This document shows positions 45,401-56,703 of a stretch of 64,000 nucleotides of DNA, one piece after another. The translations under genes and the position numbers were made by a program. Origin of the DNA: Zeus faber (lineage: Eukaryota; Chordata; Actinopteri; Zeiformes; Zeidae); NCBI GenBank assembly GCA_960531495.1, contig CAUIJY010000075.1:1736001-1800000 (forward strand), written 5' to 3'. Position 1 is the stretch's first letter. Each line of letters opens with the position of its first letter. Below the pieces are notes generated by a model, which made no database searches, was not told the origin of the DNA, and worked only from the letters and a program-made list of their open reading frames with translations.

Positions 45401-48400
45401 TAATTAATATGATGAACTATTATGTGCTTCTTAAGTGTTTCTCACAGATTTATAGGCCCATCTAACATGTATTTGTGGAGTTATGATCATTTTCATCATT
45501 GTGTGCACATGTGGGAAAAAACGCATTTTCAGCCGATTTGAACGTCGAAAAGGGGAATTGGTTAAACGCTTCAGTCATTACTCTGTGTGACAGTGTCAGA
45601 CAGTTTAAATACAATGGTGAACTAGTATATGCTGCTAAAGTGTTGTTTGTCAAACAGTTTTAGGCCCATCTAACATGTATTTGTCGAGTTATGGTCATTT
45701 TCATCATTATGTGCACATGTGGGAAAAAACGCATTTTCAGCCGATTTAAACGTCGAAAAGGGGAATTGCTTAAACGCTTCAGTCATTACTCTGTGTGACA
45801 GTTTCAGACAGTTTAAATACAATGGGGAACTAGTATATGCTGCTAAAGTGTTGTTTGTCAACCAGTTTTAGGCCCATCTAACATGTATTTGTCCAGTTAG
45901 GATCATTTTCATCATAGTGTGCACATGTGGGAAAAAACGCATTTTCAGCCGATTTAAACGTCGAAAAGGGGAATTGGTTAAACGCTTCAGTCATTACTCT
46001 GTGTGACAGTGTCAGACAGTTTAAATACAATGGTGAACTAGTATATGCTGCTAAAGTGTTGTTTGTCAACCAGTTTTAGGCCCATCTAACATGTATTTGT
46101 GGAGTTATGATCATTTTCATCATTGTGTGCACATGTGGGAAAAAACGCATTTTCAGCCGATTTAAACGTCGAAAAGGGGAATTGGTTAAACGCTTCAGTC
46201 ATTACTCTGTGTGACAGTGTCAGACAGTTTAAATACAATGGTGAACTAGTATATGCTGCTAAAGTGTTGTTTGTCAAACAGTTTTAGGCCCATCTAACAT
46301 GTATTTGTCGAGTTATGGTCATTTTCATCATTATGTGCACATGTGGGAAAAAACGCATTTTCAGCCGATTTAAACGTCGAAAAGGGGAATTGGTTAAACG
46401 CTTCAGTCATTACTCTGTGTGACAGTGTCAGACAGTTTAAATACAATGGTGAACTAGTATATGCTGCTAAAGCGTTGTTTGTCAAACAGTTTTCGGCCCA
46501 TACAACATGTATTTGTCGAGGTATGAGCATTTTCAGAACATTGGACGGTTTGCTGTCTAGCTGAATTAGAGAAACACCGAACCATTGTCTCTTCAGAGAT
46601 GAATGATTCAGAATGCTGCAGTACAGCATAGAAATTTAATTAATATGATGAACTATTATGTGCTTCTTAAGTGTTTCTCACAGATTTCTAGGCCCATCTA
46701 ACATGTATTTGTGGAGTTATGATCATTTTCATCATTGTGTGCACATGTGGGAAAAAACGCATTTTCAGCCGATTTAAACGTCGAAAAGGGGAATTGGTTA
46801 AACGCTTCAGTCATTACTCTGTGTGACAGTGTCAGACAGTTTAAATACAATGGTGAACTAGTATATGCTGCTAAAGTGTTGTTTGTCAAACAGTTTTAGG
46901 CCCATCTAACATGTATTTGTCGAGTTATGGTCATTTTCATCATTATGTGCACGTGTGGGAAAAAACGCATTTTCAGCCGATTTAAACGTCGAAAAGGGGA
47001 ATTGCTTAAACGCTTCAGTCATTACTCTGTGTGACAGTGTCAGACAGTTTAAATACAATGGTGAACTAGTATATGCTGCTAAAGCGTTGTTTGTCAAACA
47101 GTTTTAGGCCCATACAACATGTATTTGTCGAGGTATGAGCATTTTCAGAACATTGGACGGTTTGCTGTCTAGCTGAATTAGAGAAACACCGAACCATTGT
47201 CTCTTCAGAGGTGAATGATTCAGAATGCTGCAGTACAGCATAGAAATGTAATTAATATGATGAACTATTATGTGCTCCTTAAGTGTTTCTCACAGATATC
47301 TAGGCCCATCTAACATGTATTTGTGGAGTTATGATCATTTTCATCATTGTGTGCACATGTGGGAAAAAACGCATTTTCAGCCGATTTAAACGTCGAAAAG
47401 GGGAATTGGTTTAACGCTTCAGTCATTACTCTGTGTGACAGTTTCAGACAGTTTAAATACAATGGTGAACTAGTATATGCTGCTAAAGTGTTGTTTGTCA
47501 AACAGTTTTAGGCCCATCTAACATGTATTTGTCGAGTTATGGTCATTTTCATCATTATGTGCACATGTGGGAAAAAACGCATTTTCAGCCGATTTAAACG
47601 TCGAAAAGGGGAATTGGTTAAACGCTTCAGTCATTACTCTGTGTGACAGTGTCAGACAGTTTAAATACAATGGTGAACTAGTATATGCTGCTAAAGCGTT
47701 GTTTGTCAAACAGTTTTAGGCCCATACAACATGTATTTGTTAAGGTATGAGCATTTTCAGAACTTGTGACGGTTTGCTGTCTAGCTGAATTAGAGAAACA
47801 CCGAACCATTGTCTCTTCAGAGGTGAATGATTCAGAATGCTGCAGTACAGCATAGAAATTTAATTAATATGATGAACTATTATGTGCTCCTTAAGTGTTT
47901 CTCACAGATATCTAGGCCCATCTAACATGTATTTGTGGAGTTATGATCATTTTCATCATTGTGTGCACATGTGGGAAAAAACGCATTTTCAGCCGATTTA
48001 AACGTCGAAAAGGGGAATTGGTTAAACGCTTCAGTCCTTACTCTGTGTGACAGTGTCAGACAGTTTAAATACAATGGTGAACTAGTATATGCTGCTAAAG
48101 TGTTGTTTGTCAACCAGTTTTAGGCCCATCTAACATGTATTTGTCGAGTTAGGATCATTTTCATCATAGTGTGCACATGTGGGAAAAAACGCATTTTCAG
48201 CCGATTTAAATGTCGAAAAGGGGAATTGGTTAAACGCTTCAGTCATAACTCTATGTGACAGTGTCAGACAGTTTAAATACAATGGTGAACTAGTATATGC
48301 TGCTAAAGCGTTGTTTGTCAAACAGTTTTCGGCCCATACAACATGTATTTGTCGAGGTATGAGCATTTTCAGAACATTGGACGGTTTGCTGTCTAGCTGA

Positions 48401-51400
48401 ATTAGAGAAACACCGAACCATTGTCTCTTCAGAGGTGAATGATTCAGAATGCTGCAGTACAGCATAGAAATTTAATTAATATGATGAACTATTATGTGCT
48501 TCTTAAGTGTTTCTCACAGATTTCTAGGCCCATCTAACATGTATTTGTGGAGTTATGATCATTTTCATCATTGTGTGCACATGTGGGAAAAAACGCATTT
48601 TCAGCCGATTTAAACGTCGAAAAGGGGAATTGGTTAAACGCTTCAGTCATTACTCTGTGTGACAGTGTCAGACAGTTTAAATACAATGGTGAACTAGTAT
48701 ATGCTGCTAAAGCGTTGTTTGTCAAACAGTTTTAGGCCCATACAACATGTATTTGTTGAGGTATGAGCATTTTCAGAACTTGTGACGGTTTGCTGTGTAG
48801 CTGAATTAGAGAAACACCGAACCATTGTCTCTTCAGAGGTGAATGATTCAGAATGCTGCAGTACAGCATAGAAATTTAATTAATATGATGAACTATTATG
48901 TGCTCCTTAAGTGTTTCTCACAGATATCTAGGCCCATCTAACATGTATTTGTCGAGTTAGGATCATTTTCATCATAGTGTGCACATGTGGGAAAAAACGC
49001 ATTTTCAGCCGATTTAAACGTCGAAAAGGGGAATTGGTTAAACGCTTCAGTCATAACTCTATGTGACAGTGTCAGACAGTTTAAATACAATGGTGAACTA
49101 GTATATGCTGCTAAAGCGTTGTTTGTCAAACAGTTTTCGGCCCATACAACATGTATTTGTCGAGGTATGAGCATTTTCAGAACATTGGACGGTTTGCTGT
49201 CTAGCTGAATTAGAGAAACACCGAACCATTGTCTCTTCAGAGGTGAATGATTCAGAATGCTGCAGTACAGCATAGAAATTTAATTAATATGATGAACTAT
49301 TATGTGCTTCTTAAGTGTTTCTCACAGATTTCTAGGCCCATCTAACATGTATTTGTGGAGTTATGATCATTTTCATCATTGTGTGCACATGTGGGAAAAA
49401 ACGCATTTTCAGCCGATTTAAACGTCGAAAAGGGGAATTGGTTAAACGCTTCAGTCATTACTCTGTGTGACAGTGTCAGACAGTTTAAATACAATGGTGA
49501 ACTAGTATATGCTGCTAAAGCGTTGTTTGTCAAACAGTTTTAGGCCCATACAACATGTATTTGTTGAGGTATGAGCATTTTCAGAACTTGTGACGGTTTG
49601 CTGTGTAGCTGAATTAGAGAAACACCGAACCATTGTCTCTTCAGAGGTGAATGATTCAGAATGCTGCAGTACAGCATAGAAATTTAATTAATATGATGAA
49701 CTATTATGTGCTCCTTAAGTGTTTCTCACAGATATCTAGGCCCATCTAACATGTATTTGTGGAGTTATGATCATTTTCATCATTGTGTGCACATGTGGGA
49801 AAAAACGCATTTTCAGCCGATTTAAACGTCGAAAAGGGGAATTGGTTAAACGCTTCAGTCATTACTCTGTGTGACAGTGTCAGACAGTTTAAATACAATG
49901 GTGAACTAGTATATGCTGCTAAAGTGTTGTTTGTCAAACAGTTTTAGGCCCATCTAACATGTATTTGTCGAGTTATGGTCATTTTCATCATTATGTGCAC
50001 ATGTGGGAAAAAACGCATTTTCAGCCGATTTAAACGTCGAAAAGGGGAATTGCTTAAACGCTTCAGTCATTACTCTGTGTGACAGTGTCAGACAGTTTAA
50101 ATACAATGGTGAACTAGTATATGCTGCTAAAGCGTTGTTTGTCAAACAGTTTTAGGCCCATACAACATGTATTTGTTGAGGTATGAGCATTTTCAGAACT
50201 TGTGACGGTTTGCTGTGTAGCTGAATTAGAGAAACACCGAACCATTGTCTCTTCAGAGGTGAATGATTCAGAATGCTGCAGTACAGCATAGAAATTTAAT
50301 TAATATGATGAACTATTATGTGCTCCTTAAGTGTTTCTCACAGATATCTAGGCCCATCTAACATGTATTTGTGGAGTTATGATCATTTTCATCATTGTGT
50401 GCACATGTGGGAAAAAACGCATTTTCAGCCGATTTAAACGTCGAAAAGGGGAATTGCTTAAACGCTTCAGTCATTACTCTGTGTGACAGTGTTAGACAGT
50501 TTAAATACAATGGTGAACTAGTATATGCTGCTAAAGCGTTGTTTGTCAAACAGTTTTAGGCCCATACAACATGTATTTGTTGAGGTATGAGCATTTTCAG
50601 AACTTGTGACGGTTTGCTGTGTAGCTGAATTAGAGAAACACCGAACCATTGTCTCTTCAGAGGTGAATGATTCAGAATGCTGCAGTACAGCATAGAAATT
50701 CAATTAATATGATGAACTATTATGTGCTTCTTAAGTGTTTCTCACAGATTTCTAGGCCCATCTAACATGTATTTGTCGAGTTATGATCATTTTCATCATT
50801 GTGTGCACATGTGGGAAAAAACGCATTTTCAGCCGATTTAAACGTCGAAAAGGGGAATTGGTTAAACGCTTCAGTCCTTACTCTGTGTGACAGTGTCAGA
50901 CAGTTTAAATACAATGGTGAACTAGTATATGCTGCTAAAGTGTTGTTTGTCAAACAGTTTTAGGCCCATCTAACATGTATATGTCGAGTTAGGATCATTT
51001 TCATCATAGTGTGCACATGTGGGAAAAAACGCATTTTCAGCCGATTTAAACGTCGAAAAGGGGAATTGGTTAAACGCTTCAGTCATTACTCTGTGTGACA
51101 GTGTCAGACAGTTTAAATACAATGGTGAACTAGTATATGCTGCTAAAGCGTTGTTTGTCAAACAGTTTTAGGCCCATACAACATGTATTTGTTGAGGTAT
51201 GAGCATTTTCAGAACTTGTGACGGTTTGCTGTCTAGCTGAATTAGAGAAACACCGAACCATTGTCTCTTCAGAGGTGAATGATTCAGAATGCTGCAGTAC
51301 AGCATAGAAATTTAATTAATATGATGAACTATTATGTGCTTCTTAAGTGTTTCTCACAGATTTATAGGCCCATCTAACATGTATTTGTGGAGTTATGATC

Positions 51401-52580
51401 ATTTTCATCATTGTGTGCACATGTGGGAAAAAACGCATTTTCAGCCGATTTGAACGTCGAAAAGGGTAATTTGTTAAACGCTTCAGTCATTACTCTGTGT
51501 GACAGTGTCAGACAGTTTAAATACAATGGTGAACTAGTATATGCTGCTAAAGTGTTGTTTGTCAAACAGTTTTAGGCCCATCTAACATGTATTTGTCGAG
51601 TTATGGTCATTTTCATCATTATGTGCACATGTGGGAAAAAACGCATTTTCAGCCGATTTAAACGTGGAAAAGGGGAATTGCTTAAACGCTTCAGTCATTA
51701 CTCTGTGTGACAGTTTCAGACAGTTTAAATACAATGGGGAACTAGTATATGCTGCTAAAGTGTTGTTTGTCAAACAGTTTTTGGCCCATCTAACATGTAT
51801 TTGTCGAGTTATGGTCATTTCATCATTATGTGCACATGTGGGAAAAAACGCATTTTCAGCCGATTTAAACGTCGAAAAGGGGAATTGCTTAAACGCTTCA
51901 GTCATTACTCTGTGTGACAGTGTCAGACAGTTTAAATACAATGGTGAACTAGTATATGCTGCAAAAGTGTTGTTTGTCAAACAGTTTTAGGCCCATACAA
52001 CATGTATTTGTCGAGGTATGAGCACTTTCAGAACATTGGACGGTTTGCTGTCTAGCTGAATTAGAGAAACACCGAACCATTGTCTCTTCAGAGGTGAATG
52101 ATTCAGAATGCTGCAGGACAGCATAGAAATTTTATTAATATGATGAACTATTATTTGCTTCCTAAGTTTATCTCTCAGATTTCTATGCCCATCTAACATG
52201 TATTTCTGGAGTTATGATCATTTTCAGAACTTGTGACGGTTTGCTGTCTAGCTGAATTAGAGAAACACCGAACCATTGTCTCTTCAGAGGTGAATGATTC
52301 AGAATGCTGCAGTACAGCATAGAAATTTAATTAATATGATGAACTATTATGTGCTTCTTAAGTGTTTCTCACAGATTTCTAGGCCCATCTAACATGTATT
52401 TGTGGAGATATGATCATTTTCATCATTGTGTGCACATGTGGGAAAAAACGCATTTTCAGCCGATTTAAACGTCGAAAAGGGGAATTGGTTAAACGCTTCT
52501 GTCAGTTCAGACAGTTTTAGGCCCATGTTAAACTCAGTCACAGATTTTATTATTAATATGATGAACTATTATGTGCTTCT
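42403..52580 (+). repeat. About 204-bp satellite, forward array, trimeric 612-bp higher-order repeat
   Basis: About 49 tandem monomers, each starting aacatgtatttg. Three types alternate. A (208 bp) has gtggagttatgatc and gtgtgcacatgtg. B (208 bp) has gtcgagttatggtc and atgtgcacatgtg. C (196 bp) is diverged in its middle, with gaggtatgagc and ctgcagtacagcat. A+B+C is exactly 612 bp, for example starts at 43016, 43224, 43432, 43628 and 44240. Copies are almost identical. Irregular units occur: A-B-B'-A-B-C from 45464, AC or B'C dimers of 404 bp at 48536, 48940, 49344 and 50360, and tandem B copies at 51584/51792. A 63-codon frame on the minus strand recurs in every A and B monomer and is a by-product of monomer identity unless shown otherwise. 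Near 52,195-52,580 the pattern decays into truncated hybrids. Confidence 0.95.
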
Positions 52581-52600
52581 GGCTGACAAACAACACTTTA
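52565..52600. other. Inverted junction of the satellite array
   Basis: Up to about 52,580 the sequence reads forward (atgaactattatgtgcttct, the end of a C monomer). From 52,581 it reads ggctgacaaacaacacttta, the reverse complement of the end of an A/B monomer. The preceding monomer is truncated (gcttctgtcagttcagacag at about 52,494), so the edge is rearranged. The two arms, at least 10 kb each, face each other tail to tail. Confidence 0.88.
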
Positions 52601-55600
52601 GCAGCACATACTAGTTTATCATTGTATTTAAACTGTCTGACACTGTCACATAGAGTAATGACTGAAGCGTTTAACCGTTCCGCCAAATCGACGTTTAAAT
52701 CGACTGAAAATGCGTTTTTTCCCACGTGTAGACTTTGATGAAAATTATCTGAAATCGAAAAATACATTTTATATGGGCCTAAAACTGGTTGACAAACAAG
52801 ACTTTAGCAGCACATACTAGTTCATCATTGTATTTAAACTGTCTTTGAGAAAGACTTAAGAAGCACATAATTGTTCCTCATATTAATTAAAGTTATATGG
52901 TGTACTGCAGCATTCAAAATCATTCACCTACAAAGAGACAATGGTTCGGTGTTTCTCTAATTCAGCTCGACAGCAAATCGTCCAAAGTTCTGAAAATGAT
53001 CATAACTCCACAAATACATGTTAGATGGGCCTAGAACTCTGTGAGAAACGCTTAAGAAGCACATAGTAGTTCATCATATTAATTAAATTTCTATGCTGTA
53101 CTGCAGTATTCTGAATCATGCGCCTACAAAGAAACAATTGTTCGGTGTTTCTCAAATTCAGCTAGACAGCAAACGGTCCAAAGTTCGGAAAATGATCATA
53201 ACTCGAAAAATACATTTTATATGGGCCTAAAACTGGTTGGCAAACAACACATTAGCAGCACATACTAGTTTATCATCGTATTTACACTTTCTGACACTGT
53301 CACATAGAGTAATGACTGAAGCGTTCAACCGATTCGCCTTTTCGACGTTTAAATCGGCTGAAAATGCGTTTTTTCTCACGTGTAGACTTTGAGGAAAATT
53401 ATCAGAACTCGAAAAATACATTTTATTTGGGCCTAAAACTGGTTGACAAACAAGACTTTAGCAGCACATACTAGTTTATCATTGTATTTAAACTGTCTGA
53501 CACTGTCACATAGAGTAATGACTGAAGTGTTTAACCGTTCCGCCAAATCGACGTTTAAATCGACTGAAAATGCGTTTTTTCCCACGTGTAGACATTGATG
53601 AAAATTATCATAACTCTAAAAATACATTTTATATGGGCCTAAAACTGGTTGACAAACAAGACTTTAGCTGCAAATACTAGTTTATCATTGTATTTAAACT
53701 GTCTGACACTGTCACAGAGTAATGGCGTAAGCGTTTAACCGATCCGCCTTTTCGACGTTTAAATCGGCTGAAAATGCGTTTTTTCCCACATGTGTAGACT
53801 TTGATGAAAATTATCATAACTCGAAAAATACATTTTATATGGGCCTAAAACTGGTTGACAAACAACACTTTAGCAGCACATACTAGTTTATCATTGTATT
53901 TAAACTGTCTTTGCGAAAGACTTAAGAAGCACATAATTGTTCCTCATATTAATTAAAGTTATATGGTGTACTGCAGCATTCTAAATCATGCACCTACAAA
54001 GAGGCAATGGTTCAGTGTTTCTCTAATTCAGCTAGACAGCAAACGATCCAAAGTTCTGAAAATGATCATAACTCGAAAAATACATTTTATATGGGCCTAA
54101 AACTGGTTGACAAACAACACTTTAGCAGCACATACTAGTTCATCATTGTATTTAAACTGTCTGACACTGTCACATGGAGTAATGACTTAAGCGTTTAACC
54201 GATTCGCCTTTTCGACGTTTAAATCGACTGAAAATGCGTTTTTTCCCACATGTGTAGACTTTGATGAAAATTATCAGAACTCGAAAAATACATTTTATAT
54301 GGGCCTAAAACTGGTTGACAAACAAGACTTTAGCAGCACATACTAGTTTATCATTGTATTTAAACTGTCTTTGAGAAAGACATAAGAAGCACATAATAGT
54401 TCCTAATATTCATTAAAGTTATATGGTGTACTGCAGCATTCTAAATCATGCGCCTACAAAGAGACAATGGTTCGGTGTTTCTCTAATTCAGCTAGACAGC
54501 AAACGATCCAAAGTTCTGAAAATGATCATAACTCGAAAAATACATTTTATATGGGCCTAAAACTGGTTGACAAACAACACTTTAGCAGCACATACTAGTT
54601 TATCATTGTATTTAAACTGTCTTTGCGAAAGACTTAAGAAGCACATAATTGTTCCTCATATTAATTAAAGTTATATGGTGTACTGCAGCACTCAAAATCA
54701 TGCACCTACAAAGAGAAAATTGTTCGGTGTTTCTCTAATTCAGCTAGACAGCAAATCGTCCAAAGTTCTGAACATGATCATAACTCGAAAAATACATTTT
54801 AAATGGGCCTAAAACTGTTTGAAAAACAACACTTTAGCAGCACATACTAGTTTATCATTGTATTTAAACTGTCTGACACTGTCACATAGTAATGGCTGAA
54901 GCGTTTAACCGATCCGCCTTTTCGACGTTTAAATCGGCTGAAAATGCGTTTTTTCCCACATGTGTAGACTTTGATGAAAATTATCATAACTCGAAAAATA
55001 CATTTTATATGGGCCTAAAACTGGTTGACAAACAAGACTTTAGCAGCACATACTAGTTCATCATTGAATTTAAACTGTCTTTGAGAAAGACTTAAGAAGC
55101 AAAATAATTGTTTCTCATATTAATTAAAGTTATATGGTGTACTGCAGCATTCTGAATCATTCACCTACAAAGAGACAATGGTTCGGTGTTTCTCTAATTC
55201 AGCTAGACAGCAAATCGTCCAAAGTCCTGAAAATGATCATAACTCCACAAATACATGTTAGATGGGCCTAGAACTCTGTGAGAAACACTTAAGAAGCACA
55301 TAATAGTTCATCATATTAATTAAATTTCTATGCTGTACTGCAGTATTCTGAATCATGCACCTACAAAGAGACAATGGTTCGGTGTTTCTCTAATTCAGCT
55401 AGACAGCAAATCGTCCAAATTTCTGAAAATGATCATAACTCGAAAAATACATTTTATATGGGCCTAAAACTGGTTGACAAACAACACTTTAGCAGCACAT
55501 ACTAGTTTATCATTGTATTTAAACTGTCTGACACTGTCACATAGAGTAATGACTGAAGCGTTTAACCGTTCCGCCAAATCGACGTTAAAATCGGCTGAAA

Positions 55601-56579
55601 ATGCGTTTTTTCCCACGTGTAGACTTTGATGAAAATTATCAAAACTCGAAAAATACATTTTATATGGGCCTAAAACTGGTTGACAAACAAGACTTTAGTA
55701 GCACATACTAGTTTATCATTGTATTTAAACTGCCTGACACTGTCACAGAGTAATGGCTGAAGCGTTTAACCGATCCGCCTTTTCGACGTTTAAATCGGCT
55801 GAAAATGCTTTTTTTCCCACATGTGTAGACTTTGATGAAAATTATCATAACTCGAAAAACAAATTTTATATGGGCCTAAAACTGGTTGACAAACAACACT
55901 TTAGCAGCACATACTAGTTTATCATTGTATTTAAACTGTCTTTGCGAAAGACTTAAGAAGCACATAATTGTTCCTCATATTAATTAAAGTTATATGGTGT
56001 ACTGCAGCATTCTAAATCATGCACCTACAAAAGAGGCAATGGTTCGGTGTTTCTCAAATTCAGCTAGACAGCAAATCGTCCAAATTTCTGAAAACGATCA
56101 TAACTCGAAAAATACATTTTATATGGGCCCAAAACTGGTTGACAAACAACACTTTAGCAGCACATAATAGTTCATCATTGTATTTAAACTGTCTGACACT
56201 GTCACATGGAGTAATGACTTAAGCGTTTAACCGATTCGCCTTTTCGACGTTTAAATCGACTGAAAATGCGTTTTTTCCCACGTGTAGACTTTGATGAAAA
56301 TTATCAGAACTCGAAAAATACATTTTATATAGGCCTAAAACTGGTTGACAAACAAGACATTAGCAGCACATACTAGTTCATCATTGTATTTAAACTGTCT
56401 TTGAGAAAGACTTAAGAAGCAAAATAATTTTTCCTCATATTAATTAAAGTTATATGGTGTACGGCAGCATCCTGAATCATTCACCTACAAAGAGACAATG
56501 GTTCGGTGTCTCTCTAATTCAGCTCGACAGCAAATCGTCCAAAGTTCTGAAAATGATCATAACTCGAAAAATACATTTT
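52581..56579 (-). repeat. About 204-bp satellite, reverse array, part 1
   Basis: The same satellite in the opposite orientation. Monomers read ctaaaactggttgacaaac through gcgttttttcccac to gaaaaatacattttatat on the plus strand. Copies differ from one another far more than in the forward array. Two kinds alternate: monomers of about 208 bp, and longer units of about 250-256 bp in which the A-type end (atttaaactgtctttg) is joined to a C-type body (gacttaagaagcacataatt). Pairs form a loose repeat of about 460 bp, for example phase marks near 53,841, 54,091, 54,301 and 54,557. It ends at the insertion point of the L1-Tx1 element. No gene is seen. Confidence 0.9.
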
Positions 56580-56598
56580 TTTTTTTTTTTTTTTTTTT
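56580..56598 (-). other. L1-Tx1 poly(A) tail
   Basis: An uninterrupted T run on the plus strand, which is the A tail of the minus-strand element. No canonical AATAAA is seen in the 40 bp upstream on the element strand. The tail is pure, which suggests a recent insertion. Confidence 0.8.
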
Positions 56599-56703
56599 AA
56601 ATATAAAAATACAGAATCATCAACAGTAACAATTATGCCAAGAAAACATTTTTAAACACTTGGGAAATACATGTTTTCCCTTTTTCTCCCATTCTCTATC
56701 CTA

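Noticed and set aside
42403..52580. Regular repeats suggesting a CRISPR-like array.
   Set aside because: Whole 196-208-bp monomers are repeated end to end with no unique spacers and no associated genes. This is eukaryotic satellite DNA.
42403..52580. CENP-B box in the satellite: on the reverse strand ttcgacgtttaaatcgg.
   Set aside because: The box needs 7 bases between TTCG and CGGG with an A at the fifth; here there are 10 bases and no third G. There is a superficial likeness only.
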